46,609 nucleotides of DNA from Stereocaulon alpinum (lineage: Eukaryota; Ascomycota; Lecanoromycetes; Lecanorales; Stereocaulaceae): positions 1-46,609 of the forward strand of contig JAEUBA010000143.1 of NCBI GenBank assembly GCA_018257865.1, written 5' to 3'. Numbering within the stretch: the stretch's first letter is position 1; the number at the start of each line of letters is the position of its first letter. The notes beneath the pieces were generated by a model, which saw nothing but the letters and a program-made list of their open reading frames with translations, made no database searches and was not told where the DNA came from. A program made the translations under genes and the position numbers. Below are positions 11,420 to 23,079 of this stretch, piece by piece.

Positions 11420-14400
11420 TTTCTACCTTCCTTAGTTTTAGGTAGTAGTTATACCTATCTTTAAATAATATTTCCCTTTAAATAGGTATATAAGAGTATT
11501 TAGGGATAGCCTTTTTATATACTTCCTACTACTTAGTCTACTTTACTATTACCTAACTCCTTATCTTTTTAGCTAAGATATCTATATCTTAGTACTCCTT
11601 AATATCTATTTCTAAGTTATACTAATATACTTTCTACCTTATTATTATTAATACTTAGTCCTAATTCTTCGCTTTAAGCTCTTAAAGGGCCTATACCTCC
11701 TTCTCTAATAATAAGGTAAGGTATATTAGGCGCGCCCTCCCTCTTTTTCCCTATAATCTTTAATAGATTATATAATTACCTTTAATTATTAGGTTATAGA
11801 TCCCCCTTAGTACTTAATATCTTATAACTAAAGTATTTAATTAGGTCTAAATAGGAGGGATAACTACCTCCGTCTTTAAGACTTAAACTAGTATTACTTT
11901 ATATACTTTAAGTATTATTTTTAAATAGTTATTCTATATTATCGCTAGCGTTTTAATATACTTTCCTACTACTTTAAGTTCTTTAGTAGGGGTATACTAG
12001 ATTAGTATAATAAATATAAGTAGAAGTCTTACTATTATATTATATATAATCTTATATTTCTTAAACGTAGCTCCTTAGGTTAATCTAGCTAAGTACTTAA
12101 TTACTAAGGCTTAGATAGCTACTTTTATCTTTACCTATACTATATAGGGGCCCTAGCGGAGCTTAGTATTAATATATAACTTAAGGACCCTAATACTTAC
12201 CTTTAGTATAACCTTTATACTACTAAATTATACTATCTCTTTTATATTAAACCTCTTAAGCGTTTATAATAGATATACTAGTTTATACTTTTAAGGTATA
12301 AATATCGCTCTATATATTTCTACCTATATTAGATAAAGCTTATAGGCTTATTCTAGCTATTTATAGTTCGTTTCCGTCGATTTATTATATACTAGTAGGT
12401 ATACGTCGTCTATAAATCCTCCTACTTATACTAGGATTTTTACTTTTAAGTATACTTTAATTAGTAGTATATTAAAGAAGAGAAATAGAATTAGTAATAT
12501 AGGTAATCCTTATAGAATCCCTATCTCTATTACCTCTACTAAGCTAGTTTTACCTCTTAGAGTAATTAATATTACTCTATCTTTAAGGAAGCTTATAGTC
12601 TACTAAATAATTCCCTTAGGGATTCTTTTTATCTTTAGGTTATAGAGTAGTCTTTTATAGGATATATTATTAAATACCCCTATTATATTTAATAATAGTA
12701 GGCTCGCTATATTATCTTTACCTTAGTTTTATATTATATAAACTAAATTTATAATAGTCTCTAAAGCTATTTCTACTAAGTATTTCTTTCTACCCCCTAT
12801 TTAGTATTCTAAAAGTAGGTAATTCCTTTTAGCTATTTTACTAAGATATTTTACTATTACTATCTCTAATACTTTCTTAAGTATATCTAGTAATATAATA
12901 GGCTAGTACGCCTTAGGCTCTAAATAGTTAGTCTTTTTTAGTTTCTTTAGTATTACTATATTTACCTCTTAGAACTTCTTTAGGTAGTATCTATAGTTTA
13001 AGTATACTTAAAATATCCTTCTAAATATTTCTATTATCTCTATATATACTACTCTTAAGAATTTATTTAAGATCCTTAAGATCCTTAAGGCTTTATTCGC
13101 TACTAAGTATTAAATCGCGTCTTTTACCTCTTTTAAGGTAATCTTACTATTTATTACTATAGGTTCTAAGTAGTTAGCCCCCTCTATATCTATTAGGTCT
13201 ATTAAGGATAGGGGTAGGAAGAGGACCCTCCTTAAGGCCTCTACCTTCCCCTTAAAGTCTATTACTTTATTCCTATTTCTATCTTTAATAGCTAGGAATT
13301 ACGGTAGCTCTTTAAAGTATATACTCCTCTCCCTTTTTTACTTAATAAGTTACTATACTCCTCTTAATCTTAATAATACTTTATAGACTCCCTTTTTAAA
13401 AGCTATTATCCTAGCCTTCTATAAGGTAGTAACCTTTTCCCTTTTAGCTTAATAGAGGGCCTCCTTAGTTTCTACGTTCCTATTATAATAGTAGGCCTTA
13501 AGCGCTACCTATAATACTTTAGTTACCCTTATATATACCCTATTCTAATATAGCTTAGCCCCTATATATAGTTCCTTATATAGGATAGTATCTTCTATTA
13601 CCTTTTATAATATAGCTATAAGCCTATTAATATATTAGTTAATTATATCTTTAGAGTCTACTAAGTACTAGCTTATTACTTTATTTAGGATCTTTATATA
13701 TTTCTAGATTTCCTCCTTAGTTACCTTTACCTCTATTCTTTTCTAAGCCCTCTTCTAGCGTACTAGGCGTTCGCTTTATATCTATTCTAGCTTTATTATA
13801 ATTAGTATATAATCTAATCCTATATTAAGGTTATTCCTTACCCTATACTTTACTATTATATTATATACGCCTTCGGTTAGGAATATAAGGTCGATAGTAC
13901 TCTCTAAGCCCCTATTCTATTATATAACTACCTTCTCTAATAGTCTTAGAATTATATCTCTCTCTCTTACTACCTCTAGCAGCTTATCTACTATAGTATA
14001 GTATATTATTCGTCTTAGGTTATTTTAGTATAGGTAGTATAGGTTAAAGTCTCTTATAGCTATATACTTACCCTTATTCCCTAACGCCTCCTCTAGCTTT
14101 AGGATAGTTATTAGGCTATCCTTCGACGTATAGCTTACTAGTAAGGGGTTATAGATATTATATACCTATACCCTCTCCTATAGTAGCCCTCTAGTATTCT
14201 TTATTTTAGCTTTAGTATACTTCTAAGTCCTCTTAACCTAAATCTATAATAAGTATAAGTTACCTCCTTAGTATTCTACCCCCTATTTATTAGGATTTAT
14301 CCTTTTATTTATATAGAAATACGTCCTAGCCTTTAAGTCTCCCCTATAAGTTAAGTAGAATCTACTTATACTTATATTATATAAGGTTCTATTTATTAGG

Positions 14401-14690
14401 TTATATATTAGCTCTTAGATTACTAATATATCTATATCTTTTATATCTTTATTTTTAAGAAGTAGTGCTATTACTATATCCTTCTTCCTCTATATATTAT
14501 ACTATAGTATTTTTAGGTAGGGTATATCCCTTATTAAGTAAGGGCTATTTAAATATTCTCCTATATTTAGATAGTCTTAGTAGTCTTTATTACTTCTAAA
14601 GTCTACTTAAGGGTATTTATTAGACTAATCTCCTTTATAGATAGGGGCTATTACCCTTACTTTACTTTAGAGAGGGTTATTAGTTATTCC
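11420..14690 (-). pseudogene. LINE B ORF2 (endonuclease and reverse transcriptase), RIP-inactivated
   Basis: Colinear with LINE A ORF2. The palm motif G-F-I-D-D-V-Y-L-L-V-Y at about 12384-12419 keeps both catalytic Asp (12405-12410, GAC GAC), because neither G follows a T. In LINE A the same place is F-I-D-N. The endonuclease region lies at about 13900-14650. About 650 bp from 10770 to 11420 follow; I did not identify a domain there, although they may include the end of ORF2. Confidence 0.7.
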
Positions 14691-14699
14691 CTCTTTACT

Positions 14700-16110
14700 A
14701 CCTCCCTAATTCCTTTTTAAGACTTATCTATTATATCCTCTAAAACCTTCTTCTTTCCTTTAAAGATTATTTTATACTACCCTTTTAAGCTAGTCCTTTC
14801 TAATATCTCTAGTATAAGCTTTACTAAGTATTACTTTAAGGTCTCTTTAAAGTATTTTAACTTATACTTAATTCTTTACTTAGCCTTAGTATTCTCCTTT
14901 TATTAGATTAAGTAGGTTTTACTTTATACTAAATACTTCCCTTTATATACTATATACTTAGGCTTACTACTAGCTCTTTCTATATAATTATTAGTTATAT
15001 AGTTTTAGGCGTATATCCTATAGTAGGTAGGATACTTATATACCTTAGGTAATATATCTATATCTATAATAGTTAAAGTATTACTTAAGGGCGACCTCTC
15101 TCTCTTAGTAATTATAGAAAAGGAGGCTATTCTCTACTACTATTCCCTTTATAATAAGTTAGTTCGCTACTTCTAAGCTTAAGACCTTAATTATTATTAT
15201 AGAAAACCTCTTCTCTCTCCTAAGTATATCTAACTTTAATATAAATATAGGCTACTTAGCCTTTATTATCTCTAACTTTAGGTAGAGCTTTCTATTATCT
15301 TTCTTTAGGGTTTTAAAGATCTCTTATTAATCCTTTATATCTATTATCTTTTTTACTCTATAAACCGCTACTATTATTATTTTTTAGAAGACTTTTACTA
15401 ACCTATAGAGCCTTTTTACCTACTTATTATCCTTTTCTAATTCTTCCCTAACCTTTACTAAGGCTATTTAGAGAATAATATCCCCTTCTATAATTCTTCT
15501 TACTATAATAATCTCGCTAGTTACCTCTTTTACTCCCTTAAATATTTATACTAGTTAGGGGAGAGTTACTATAGCTATTTATATCTTTTCGCTATTATTA
15601 TTAATCCTAACCGTTATTTACTTCGCTTTCTTAATATCTTCTACCTTAGGTATAGTTAGGTAGATAGTATTTTAGTGCCTTTAGGCTATATAGGCTATAT
15701 CTACTTAACTATTATTTACCCTTCTAGTTAGGTAGTCTTTACGCGTTAATTAGCTATAATACTCCTTTATAGTATATTTTTTAGCGGTATTCTCCTATAT
15801 ATATTCTATAATCCTTTCTACTATATTTTAGAAGAAGCTTTATATAATCTTATTTATATTTATCTATAGCGTCTCCTAAACCTTCTCTATAAACTTTAGT
15901 AGCGCCTACTCCGTAGCCTTTATATACTATATTCTTTCTTTAATTCTTTCCCTACCTTAAGGGCTTTATAGATTTCTAATAGACCTCTACTACTACCGCT
16001 ATCGCTTTTCTCTTCCTTCCCTATCCTATATTATTTTACTAGGTTCGTAGCCTAATATAATTACTTATCTAGCCTAGTAGGCCTATTCGCTCGTTATACT
16101 CGTCGTCGTC
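14700..16110 (-). pseudogene. LINE B ORF1 (zinc-knuckle protein), RIP-inactivated
   Basis: Colinear with LINE A ORF1. The expected start codon is ATA at about 16113 (ATG to ATA). The knuckle at about 15033-15075 reads Y-F-N-Y-Y-R-Y-R-Y-I-T before the frame shifts: relative to LINE A there is one extra base just after it, in addition to the C/H to Tyr changes. Numerous stops. Boundaries are approximate, taken from LINE A. Confidence 0.65.
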
Positions 16111-16162
16111 GCTATCCTTATTATTCTTTAAGGCGTTCGCTATTATTATTTAGTATAGGTAT

Positions 16163-16177
16163 TTCCTACTTTAGTTA
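16163..16177. repeat. LINE B target site duplication, right copy
   Basis: Identical to 10755-10769; marks the 5' end of LINE B. Confidence 0.9.
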
Positions 16178-16567
16178 TCTTCTAAAAGAATTCTATAAAT
16201 TTAATAATTAATACTAGCCTATTTCTATATTTTATAAGGTTTTATCTTTCCTTATAACTTATTAATACTATTAATACTTATATTAGAAACTCTAATATAA
16301 CCTTTTTAATATATTTATTAGCTTTATTTAGCTTATTATAAAGATTATTTATTTACTACTCTATATACTTTAGTCGCTATTAATAGGATTCTAGTAGTTC
16401 TTCTTAAATTCTTTAGGTATCTAACCTTAAAGCCTTAATCTTATTAAGGGTTTTATTATCTAATAAAACTTCTCCCTCTATAAACTCTCCTAATTCGCTT
16501 TTTAAGGATAGTTTCTAGTAGAGATTATTAACTTAATCCTTATTAAAGTATTCTTTACTATTTACTA
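16163..16567 (-). pseudogene. Gypsy 2 gag fragment
   Basis: Reverse complement aligns with gypsy 1 gag at about 22270-22700, for example the coding for D-N-K-T-L-N-(R/K)-I-K-A-L-R-L-D-T. Identity stops sharply at about 16567, where the copia 3 LTR begins. Confidence 0.8.
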
Positions 16568-16952
16568 TATTTCAAAAATATAGGGTAGAATACTTACTTG
16601 ATTAGGTATCTAAGTGCTATACGCGCGATCTATGTATAGTAGTACTAACTTAGTATACTAAGATACTAAGGCTTAGTTATTATACTAAGACTTAGTTAGT
16701 ATACTAAGGATTAGTTATCCTTAGTACGTAGGCTACTTAGTAGGCTCTTTACTAAGAATTAATCTCGTTATAATATAAGTTTAATATAGTTATTTAACCG
16801 ATTTAAGTATATACTAGTTCTAAAACGCTATTAATACTAGAATATAACCGTTCTAAAACTGTAAGAACTATTAATAATTTTATAACTATTAGACAACGGT
16901 TATATAACCCTAACTGCAACCCCAACTGCAACCCTAACTATAAAGTAATATC

Positions 16953-17575
16953 TAGCAACTCCAGCAACTCCAGCAACTCCAGTAACTCCAGCAACTCCAG
17001 CAATATCAGTAGCACCTGCAATATCTAGCAATATTAGCAACACCTGCAATATCTAGTAACATCAGCAACACCTGCAATATCCTACAGCACCAGCAACACC
17101 TGCAACACCTGCAACACCTGCAATATCTAACAACATCAGCAACACCTGCAATATCCAGCAACATCAGCAACACCTGCAACACCTGCAACACCTGCAATAT
17201 CCAGCAATATCAGCAACACCTGCAATATCCAGCAACATCAGCAACACCTGCAATATCCAGCAGCACCAGCAACACCTGCAACACCTGCAACACCTGCAAC
17301 ACCTGCAATATCCAGCAATATCAGCAACACCTGCAATATCCAGCAACATCAGCAACACCTGCAATATCCTACAGCACCAGCAACACCTGCAACACCTGCA
17401 ACACCTGCAATATCCAACAACATCAGCAACACCTGCAATATCCAGTAACATCAGCAACACCTGCAATATCCTACAACACCTACAACACCTGCAATATCCA
17501 GTAACATCAGATCAGTAACATCCAGTAGCACTAGCAATATTAGTAATATCTAGTAATATTAGTAATACCTAGATA
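16953..17575. repeat. CA/TG-rich minisatellite built on 9-bp units
   Basis: Left end: five copies of CAACTCCAG. Main body: CAACACCTG, CAATATCCAG and CAACATCAG in a higher-order unit of about 28 bp, with 1-4 extra CAACACCTG units inserted. Every unit carries CA and usually TG. The edges are decayed (TAGTAATATTAGTAATATC at 17540-17560). Long open frames on the minus strand, rich in Cys, Arg, Leu and Val, are by-products of the repeat period being a multiple of three. Confidence 0.95.
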
Positions 17576-17593
17576 GTTTATTAATTATTAATC

Positions 17594-17690
17594 AACTGTT
17601 TACCAACCGTCTACTAACCGTTTACCAACCGTCTACTAACTGTTTACTAACCGTCTACTAACCTTTCCAACCGTCTACTAACCGTTTACC
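17594..17690. repeat. 11-bp tandem repeat AACCGTYTACY, about 9 units
   Basis: Units alternate between AACCGTTTACC and AACCGTCTACT. One unit is shortened (AACCTTTCC). Adjacent to the minisatellite and within the same probable LTR. Confidence 0.85.
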
Positions 17691-17849
17691 AACTGCAACG
17701 GTTATTGGTTTTAGGAAGAGATATTCTAACGTTATCACAACCAAATATAAACCGAATACTAACCAAATAAAGACTATTATCTAACTAGTAGTCAACCGTT
17801 TAATTATAGTATTAGAATTTTATAGGTGGACATTACAGTACTTTTAATA

Positions 17850-18780
17850 CTCCCCTTCGCGTAAGTAAGTAAGATTTGCCTAATAGCACTCCCCTCCTTA
17901 TAATAAGTGATTAATTAAGACGTCTCTAAGTCTAGTAGCTAGTTACTCTAAGGTATAGACTAATTAGATCGTCTATACGCCGTAATTCGGGCGGCTAACC
18001 CCCTAGAAGTATACGCTAGTAAGGTATATATAGGTTAAAATTAATAGCAGCCTATTAATAATTCTACTTTTCGTACTTTTATAGTTATTTAAACTTTTTA
18101 TTTCCTATAGAGGCTATATAGGCTAATTTTCTACTAATATAAGGCCGTAGGATAGATAAGGATAGTTAGAAAGTCTTATAAAGCGGCTACGGTAGCGGCT
18201 GTGAGTCCTAGCGAGCTTCTAAGGCGGTCTAGCTATATTAGACTTAGTATTATAAACGTTACGGAGTACCTATATACTAAATAGCGGTTAATTCTAGGCG
18301 TATAATAAGCTATATTAGCTAGACCAGCCGCGCTGTATTATAGGTAATAAGGGTTATAATATAGGGTTTAGTAGCCCTATATTAGCGATAGAAGGCCTTA
18401 GGTATAGGGCGGAGTACCCTATAGAAGGGATTAATAATAGGGTATAGTATTATTAAATAATAGTAGTAATTCCTATATATTACGGAGCTTGCGGAGTTAC
18501 GGCTCTATAGGATTAATAATTAGGCGTAGGAGTAGCTAAGGGCGTATAGATCCCCTAAAGCCTTAGTATAGGAATACCTAAATAGGGCTTAGTAACCCTA
18601 AAATATAGTATTTCTAACCGGATAGAAGGCGCTAGTAATACTAAGGGCTCCCCTAGATTAGAACTTATAGCAGGCTCTCTAAGCTAATAGTATTTTAAAA
18701 GGGAATAAAGCGGTCCTTTAGTAGGGCCTTAGTTAGGCCGTCTATAACTATCTTTTAAGTCGGGGTATAGATTAATTTAA
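17850..18780 (-). other. Copia 3 region between RNase H and the 3' LTR
   Basis: About 930 bp between the RNase H domain and the LTR. The minus-strand frame of RNase H continues readably past the usual end of copia pol (around ...D-G-L-T-K-A-L...) for a few hundred bases, then becomes stop-rich. I recognise no domain. It keeps a few CA/TG sites (17824-17910, 18190-18210, 18310-18335). Confidence 0.5.
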
Positions 18781-20851
18781 CCGCTTCTTTAGCAACTTAC
18801 TCCCTAATAAAATAGACGTTAATATTAATATACTTAGTCTAAGTATAAAATTAAGGGTTCTTAGTTAAGGCTATTATACCCTAATTATTATAGAAGATTA
18901 CTACTACCTTTAAGGAGTTAATATTAGTATTAAGTTAAGTAGTCTAGGAGGTTCTATAGCTAGATAGCCTCCTTTATAGCCTAGGTTTAGCTAATATATT
19001 CGGCTTTATATAAAGATAGCGTAACGGTAGGTTATCGCTTAGAGGACTAGCTAATAGCGCTACTACTAATATTAAAGATATACTTAGAAGTTAATTATTA
19101 GGTATCTTAATCACCCGCCTAGTCTATATTAGTATATCCTAATAACGGCTTTAGAGCTCCCCTAAATATAAGCTATAGGTTAATAGTAGAGCGGAGGTAG
19201 CAGAAGATCTATTTTACCGCCTTCTAATACTTATTATTCAGGTTAGAGCTATACCGGGAGATAACGGAGACTAAGTATATAATATTAGGACGAGTACCTA
19301 TTATAGCGTATATTAATAACCTAACTATAGACTAGTATTAGGTTCGGAAGGCGTTAGTAGCCTTATAGTCCTTATTAGCTACCTAATATTTTTTATTACC
19401 TATTAATATAGGGGTTAATTTGGTAGTATCCTATATACCGTAGTCTTAAATAAACTTCTTAACGTAGCCTACTTAGCTAAGACGAATAATATAATTAGCC
19501 TAATCCCTAGTAATTATTATACTTAGATAGTAGGTATACGGGCTGAGATTAGTTATTTTAAATTAGGTATAAAACTTCGCCTTTAGGTCTTAAATTTAGG
19601 ACTTACTAGGCCCTATAAGAAGAATATTATCTATATAGATAGTAATAATTATAGTATTATTAGTAAAGATACTAAGGTCGGCTAAGAGGGGTTCGAAACT
19701 AAGCTCTTTAAGGTATATTAATAGGGTATTATACTAAATATAAGGTAATTACTTTAAGCTATAGAGCGCCTTCTTTAGCTTATAGACTAGGCCTTCTTTA
19801 CTTAGTAGTACGAAGCCTTTAGGCTATATAATATAGATATCCTCTTTAATATCCCTATAAAGGAAGGCGGTCTTAATATCTATCTATTCTAGTTCCTAGT
19901 CCTAGGCGGTAGTAATTATAAAGATAGCTTTATAGCTTATTAGCTTAACTACTAAGGTAAAAGTTTTATAATAATTAATACCTTTTCGTTACTCGAAACT
20001 ACGAACTACCTAGCGGGCTTTATAGCGAGTAATCTTACCGTTAGGGCCCTATTTAAGCTTATAGACCTATTTCCCTCTAAGGGGTTAGTAGTTAGCAGGT
20101 AGCTTAGTAAGATTCTAAGTTTTATTCTAAGTAAGGGAATTAACTTTATCCTTTATCGCCTACTACTACTTAGAGCTTTAGTAATCCTTCTTCGCTTCCG
20201 TATAGCTCTATAGTTCGTACGGCTTAGAAGAATTAGCTTAGGATAGTAGCGCTAAGGGGTCTAGCCTAAGTTCTAAGTACTAATATTATACCGCTTATAA
20301 TCCTAGTAGCGTAGGCGGTAGCTGTGGTTATTACTAACTAGTTATTAATTAAGTTACTTAGGGACTTATCCTTAGTTAAGGCGCTTCTAAAGATAGCGCC
20401 TTATCCTATATAGGGGTAGTAACGAGTTTATCGCCTAACTTAGAGGAAGTTAGTATTAACTGCCTAAAGAATATAATAGATAGCGGTATCGGAGATTTCT
20501 AATACTAGCGAATAGTACTAAGAAAAATATTAACTTTAGGGTTAATATAGCTCTTCTCCCCTAATAATAGCGCTACTAACTTAGTATATTTCAGCTTCGG
20601 TTAAGTAAGTCTAGTAGCGTTTAGTCGCTACTAATTAGGGTTACTCTCGCTATTAGTAGGGACGTTATCTAGCTATTTAACGTTATTATATACCTAGATA
20701 TAATCGCTAGGTAGGAGTATATAATAGGCGTATTCGCCCTTATAGCCTATAAGTCTTATATAGAAAGCCTAATCCTTATACTTCTTCTAAGTTACTATAG
20801 GGGCCTACTAATACTAGTAGAGGCCCTTCTATCCTACTACTTAGAGATAGG
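18781..20851 (-). pseudogene. Copia 3 pol: integrase C-terminus, reverse transcriptase, RNase H; truncated by gypsy 1
   Basis: Minus-strand copia pol in the order integrase tail (about 20851-20100), reverse transcriptase (about 20000-19300), RNase H (about 19100-18780). The reverse transcriptase box reads Y-I-D-N at about 19626-19637 (second Asp to Asn by T-G to T-A), followed by I-L-L-I-G-P-S-K. The RNase H region matches the same domain of copia 1 and copia 4 in order and wording but differs enough to be another family. Stops are TAA/TAG. The integrase core and upstream parts are displaced to the right of gypsy 1 and mostly outside the window. Confidence 0.75.
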
Positions 20852-21208
20852 TGTTACGGGTAACCCCGTAAGGTCATAGGTAAGGTATATAATAGGGTTA
20901 GTAGGTAAAGGATACTTAGGAGAGGACCTAGTAATATAAGTAATCTAGAGTATATTAGGTAGATTATAGAGTAATATAGTAGATATAGGGCTAGATTACC
21001 TAGATTATATTAGGGCTTAGTATAATTAAGGTAAATATATAAGGAAGGGTTTTCCTTTAGTAGAATATTTTCTTATCTCCTTATATTTAACTTATATAAT
21101 AGAGAGGAGTCTTAGCTAAAGATAATTTAATAACTATCTATCTCTATTACCTTCTAGTACTTAATATACTATATAATTTACTTATAGGAGTTAAACTACC
21201 CTATTATA
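20852..21208 (+). repeat. Gypsy 1 5' LTR (357 bp)
   Basis: Matches 44137-44493 base for base apart from scattered C/T and G/A differences. Starts TGTTACGGG, with its TG intact, whereas the 3' copy starts TATTATAGG. The gag leader follows (21209-21300, no feature recognised). Confidence 0.92.
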
Positions 21209-21299
21209 CTTTAAATACTATACTTTAGATTATATAGTATAAGTACTTCCGGTTCTACCTTAGGGGAGAGAAGGCGTATTACGCCTAAAGTAATAAGTA

Positions 21300-23060
21300 G
21301 ATTTAAGGGAAAGGACTTAGCTTTAGTTCCTAAAGAAGGAATTACTATTAGTAATAGAGGGATAAAGTTACCTACCCCTATAAAGTTCTCTAGTAGAAAG
21401 GGAGGATTAGATATATTTCTCTAATAAATTAATCTATATATAGCCTTTAATATACTAAGCTTCTCTATTATAAAGGCTAGGAATATATTTTACTTATTAT
21501 ACCTTAAAGGTAATACTATAGTAGCCCTTTAACCCTAGCTTAAGGAATATCTTTTAATTTAGGACCCTAATACTATAGAGGACGAGTCCTTAAAGATTAT
21601 CTCTAATAAAATATATATTAGGAACTTATTAAGGTTCTACTTTAGGGATAATATCGAAGAAAGAAGGCTAAAATATAAGCTTATAAATCTTTAGTAGAAG
21701 GGACCTATAATAGAGTATATAGCGCAGTTTAGAGAAATTACTTATTAACTTAATTAGTTAGAAGACGCTTAAGCCGCTATATATTAAAAAGGATTAAAGG
21801 ATAAGGTTAAGGATAAGCTCGCCTACTCTAATAATATTAGGAACTTTATATAGTTAGTATTTAAGGTCTACTCTATTAATAATAGGATATATAAAAGGAA
21901 GATAAAATAGAAGTCTTCCGCCTTAGTTACTAAGTTTAGGAGAAAAGAAAATATTTTAGCTATAAAGGCGAAATTCTTTAGGAAACCTTATAAGGGAAAG
22001 AAGTAGAAGAAGGACCTATCTAATATAGAATACTATAAATACTATAAGAAGGGATACTACTAAAATAAGTACCCCTAATAAGAATAGGTAGCTATAGTAG
22101 GGGATATAAACCTTAACTATAATAAATAGGAGTAGCTAGAATAACTAGAATAGTTAACTAGCGGAAAGTATAACTACTTAAGTTAGATAGCTTACTATAA
22201 TAATTTATACTAAATATATCTTAGTAATAAGGATAGATTAGGATAGTACCCTTAGAAGCTAAGATACTAAGTATTTATAGTAAATAGTAAAGAATACTTT
22301 AGTAAGGATTAAGTTAATAATCCCCGCTAGGAACTATCCTTAGAAAGTAAGTTAAGAGAGCTTATAAAGGAAGAAGCCTTATTAGATAATAAGACCCTTA
22401 ATAGAATTAAGGCTTTAAGGTTAGATACCTAAAGGACTTAAAAAGAACTATTAGAATCCTATTAATAGCGATTAGAGTATATAGAATAGTAAGTAACTAA
22501 TCTATATAATAAACTAATTAAGGCTAAGGTATACGCACGAAAAGTTACTATAGATAAACTAATATAGGTATTAATAGCCTTACTAAGCGATAAATAGGCT
22601 AAGAAACTAGTAGAAAATAGCTAATAATTATTATTAGTTACTAAGTTTATAAGTCTTTTTAGGAGTTTATCTATAAGCTTCGCCTAGGATAAGACTAAGG
22701 GACTCGCTAAGTTCGAATCTTTAGTAGCTTAGAAGATTTAGGAAATACTATAAGGGGATAAATATCTAAATCTAGATAATCTAATCTACTAGAAACTCCC
22801 TAAAGGATTAAGGTTCTTAAAAGATAGAAGCGTATTACTACTAGACTAATAACTTATTCTACGAGATTTATAGTTATTAATCTATTATTTAGATAAAGCG
22901 GTTAGGAACCTCCTAAAGCGTTAGGAAAAGATCCTACTTAATAGGTTTATTAAGGAGGACCTAATTACTAAGGACTCTAAGGGGGAGCTTATAAAAAACT
23001 AGTAGGTTCCGTAATAAATAGACTAAGTAGCGGAACTACTAAGAAGGTTAAATAGATTAC
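21300..23060 (+). pseudogene. Gypsy 1 gag with zinc knuckle, RIP-inactivated
   Basis: The N-terminal part (about 21360-21780) reads like the retrotransposon gag capsid domain: L-Y-I-A-F-N-I-L, then L-L-Y-L-K-G-N-T, then Y-I-A-Q-F-R-E-I-T-Y. The CCHC knuckle at 22031-22072 is Y-Y-K-Y-Y-K-K-G-Y-Y-*-N-K-Y, with exact CX2CX4HX4C spacing and every ligand changed to Tyr. A Lys/Glu/Leu-rich stretch (22320-23060) without a recognised domain follows, and the late part may belong to the pol precursor. No ATG remains at the start, since ATG is itself a RIP target. Confidence 0.8.
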
Positions 23061-23079
23061 CTTAACTAAATCTTATAAT

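Larger units (their letters stand above)
10770..16162 (-). mobile_element. LINE B: complete 5.4-kb non-LTR retrotransposon in gypsy 2
   Basis: Bounded by a 15-bp target duplication TTCCTACTTTAGTTA (10755-10769 and 16163-16177). Removing the LINE and one duplication rejoins gypsy 2 so that it aligns without a gap to gypsy 1 near 22680-22750. The 3' end on the minus strand is a short AATC/AATTA repeat, not poly(A). At the 5' end, sense sequence starts AATACCTATACTAAATAATA. It is the reference copy for LINE A, C and D. RIP has been heavy, but where a codon is preceded by C or G it can survive: the reverse transcriptase box is intact as F-I-D-D. Confidence 0.9.
8701..16567 (-). mobile_element. 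Gypsy 2: Ty3/gypsy chromovirus, outermost visible host element, both ends off window
   Basis: Minus-strand relative of gypsy 1 in three visible pieces: 16163-16567 (gag), 9695-10769 (late gag/protease to early reverse transcriptase) and 8701-9005 (reverse transcriptase). The pieces align colinearly with gypsy 1 at about 22270-22700, 22700-25150 (minus LINE C) and 25150-25440. LINE B separates the first two and the TIR element the last two. The 5' part is cut off by copia 3 at 16567 and the 3' part by LINE D at about 8700; no LTR of this copy is visible. It contains the uninterrupted version of the site where LINE C entered gypsy 1 (about 10016-10031). Confidence 0.85.
16568..17849 (-). repeat. 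Probable 3' LTR of copia 3 (about 1.28 kb, contains a minisatellite)
   Basis: The right end ...TTTTAATA is followed directly by CTCCCC (17850-17855), which on the minus strand is the polypurine tract. The left end starts TATTTCAAAA at the sharp break with gypsy 2. Both ends read as TG...CA after RIP and are weakly inverted. The first 60 bp resemble the corresponding end of the copia 4 LTR (ACTTGATTA followed by an AGTGC block). The interior holds short repeats of TTAGTATACTAAG type (16650-16710), a 9-bp-based minisatellite and an 11-bp array. No second LTR copy is in the window, so the extent is inferred. Confidence 0.5.

Noticed and set aside
16910..16935. Telomere-like CCCTAAC and CAACCCTAAC
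   Set aside because: Only two imperfect copies, spaced by TGCAACCCC text and embedded in the LTR; no (CCCTAA)n run.
17006..17466. Two minus-strand open frames (63 and 100 codons) rich in Cys, Arg, Leu and Val
   Set aside because: They are translations of the minisatellite, whose mostly 9-bp units keep any frame open; no domain and no start context.
16953..17575. CRISPR-like array
   Set aside because: Units are contiguous with no unique spacers, unit length is 9-28 bp, and the context is a fungal retroelement.
17850..18780. A separate host gene between copia 3 RNase H and its LTR
   Set aside because: The minus-strand frame continues from copia pol and then decays; no independent start, domain or splice pattern that I can support.
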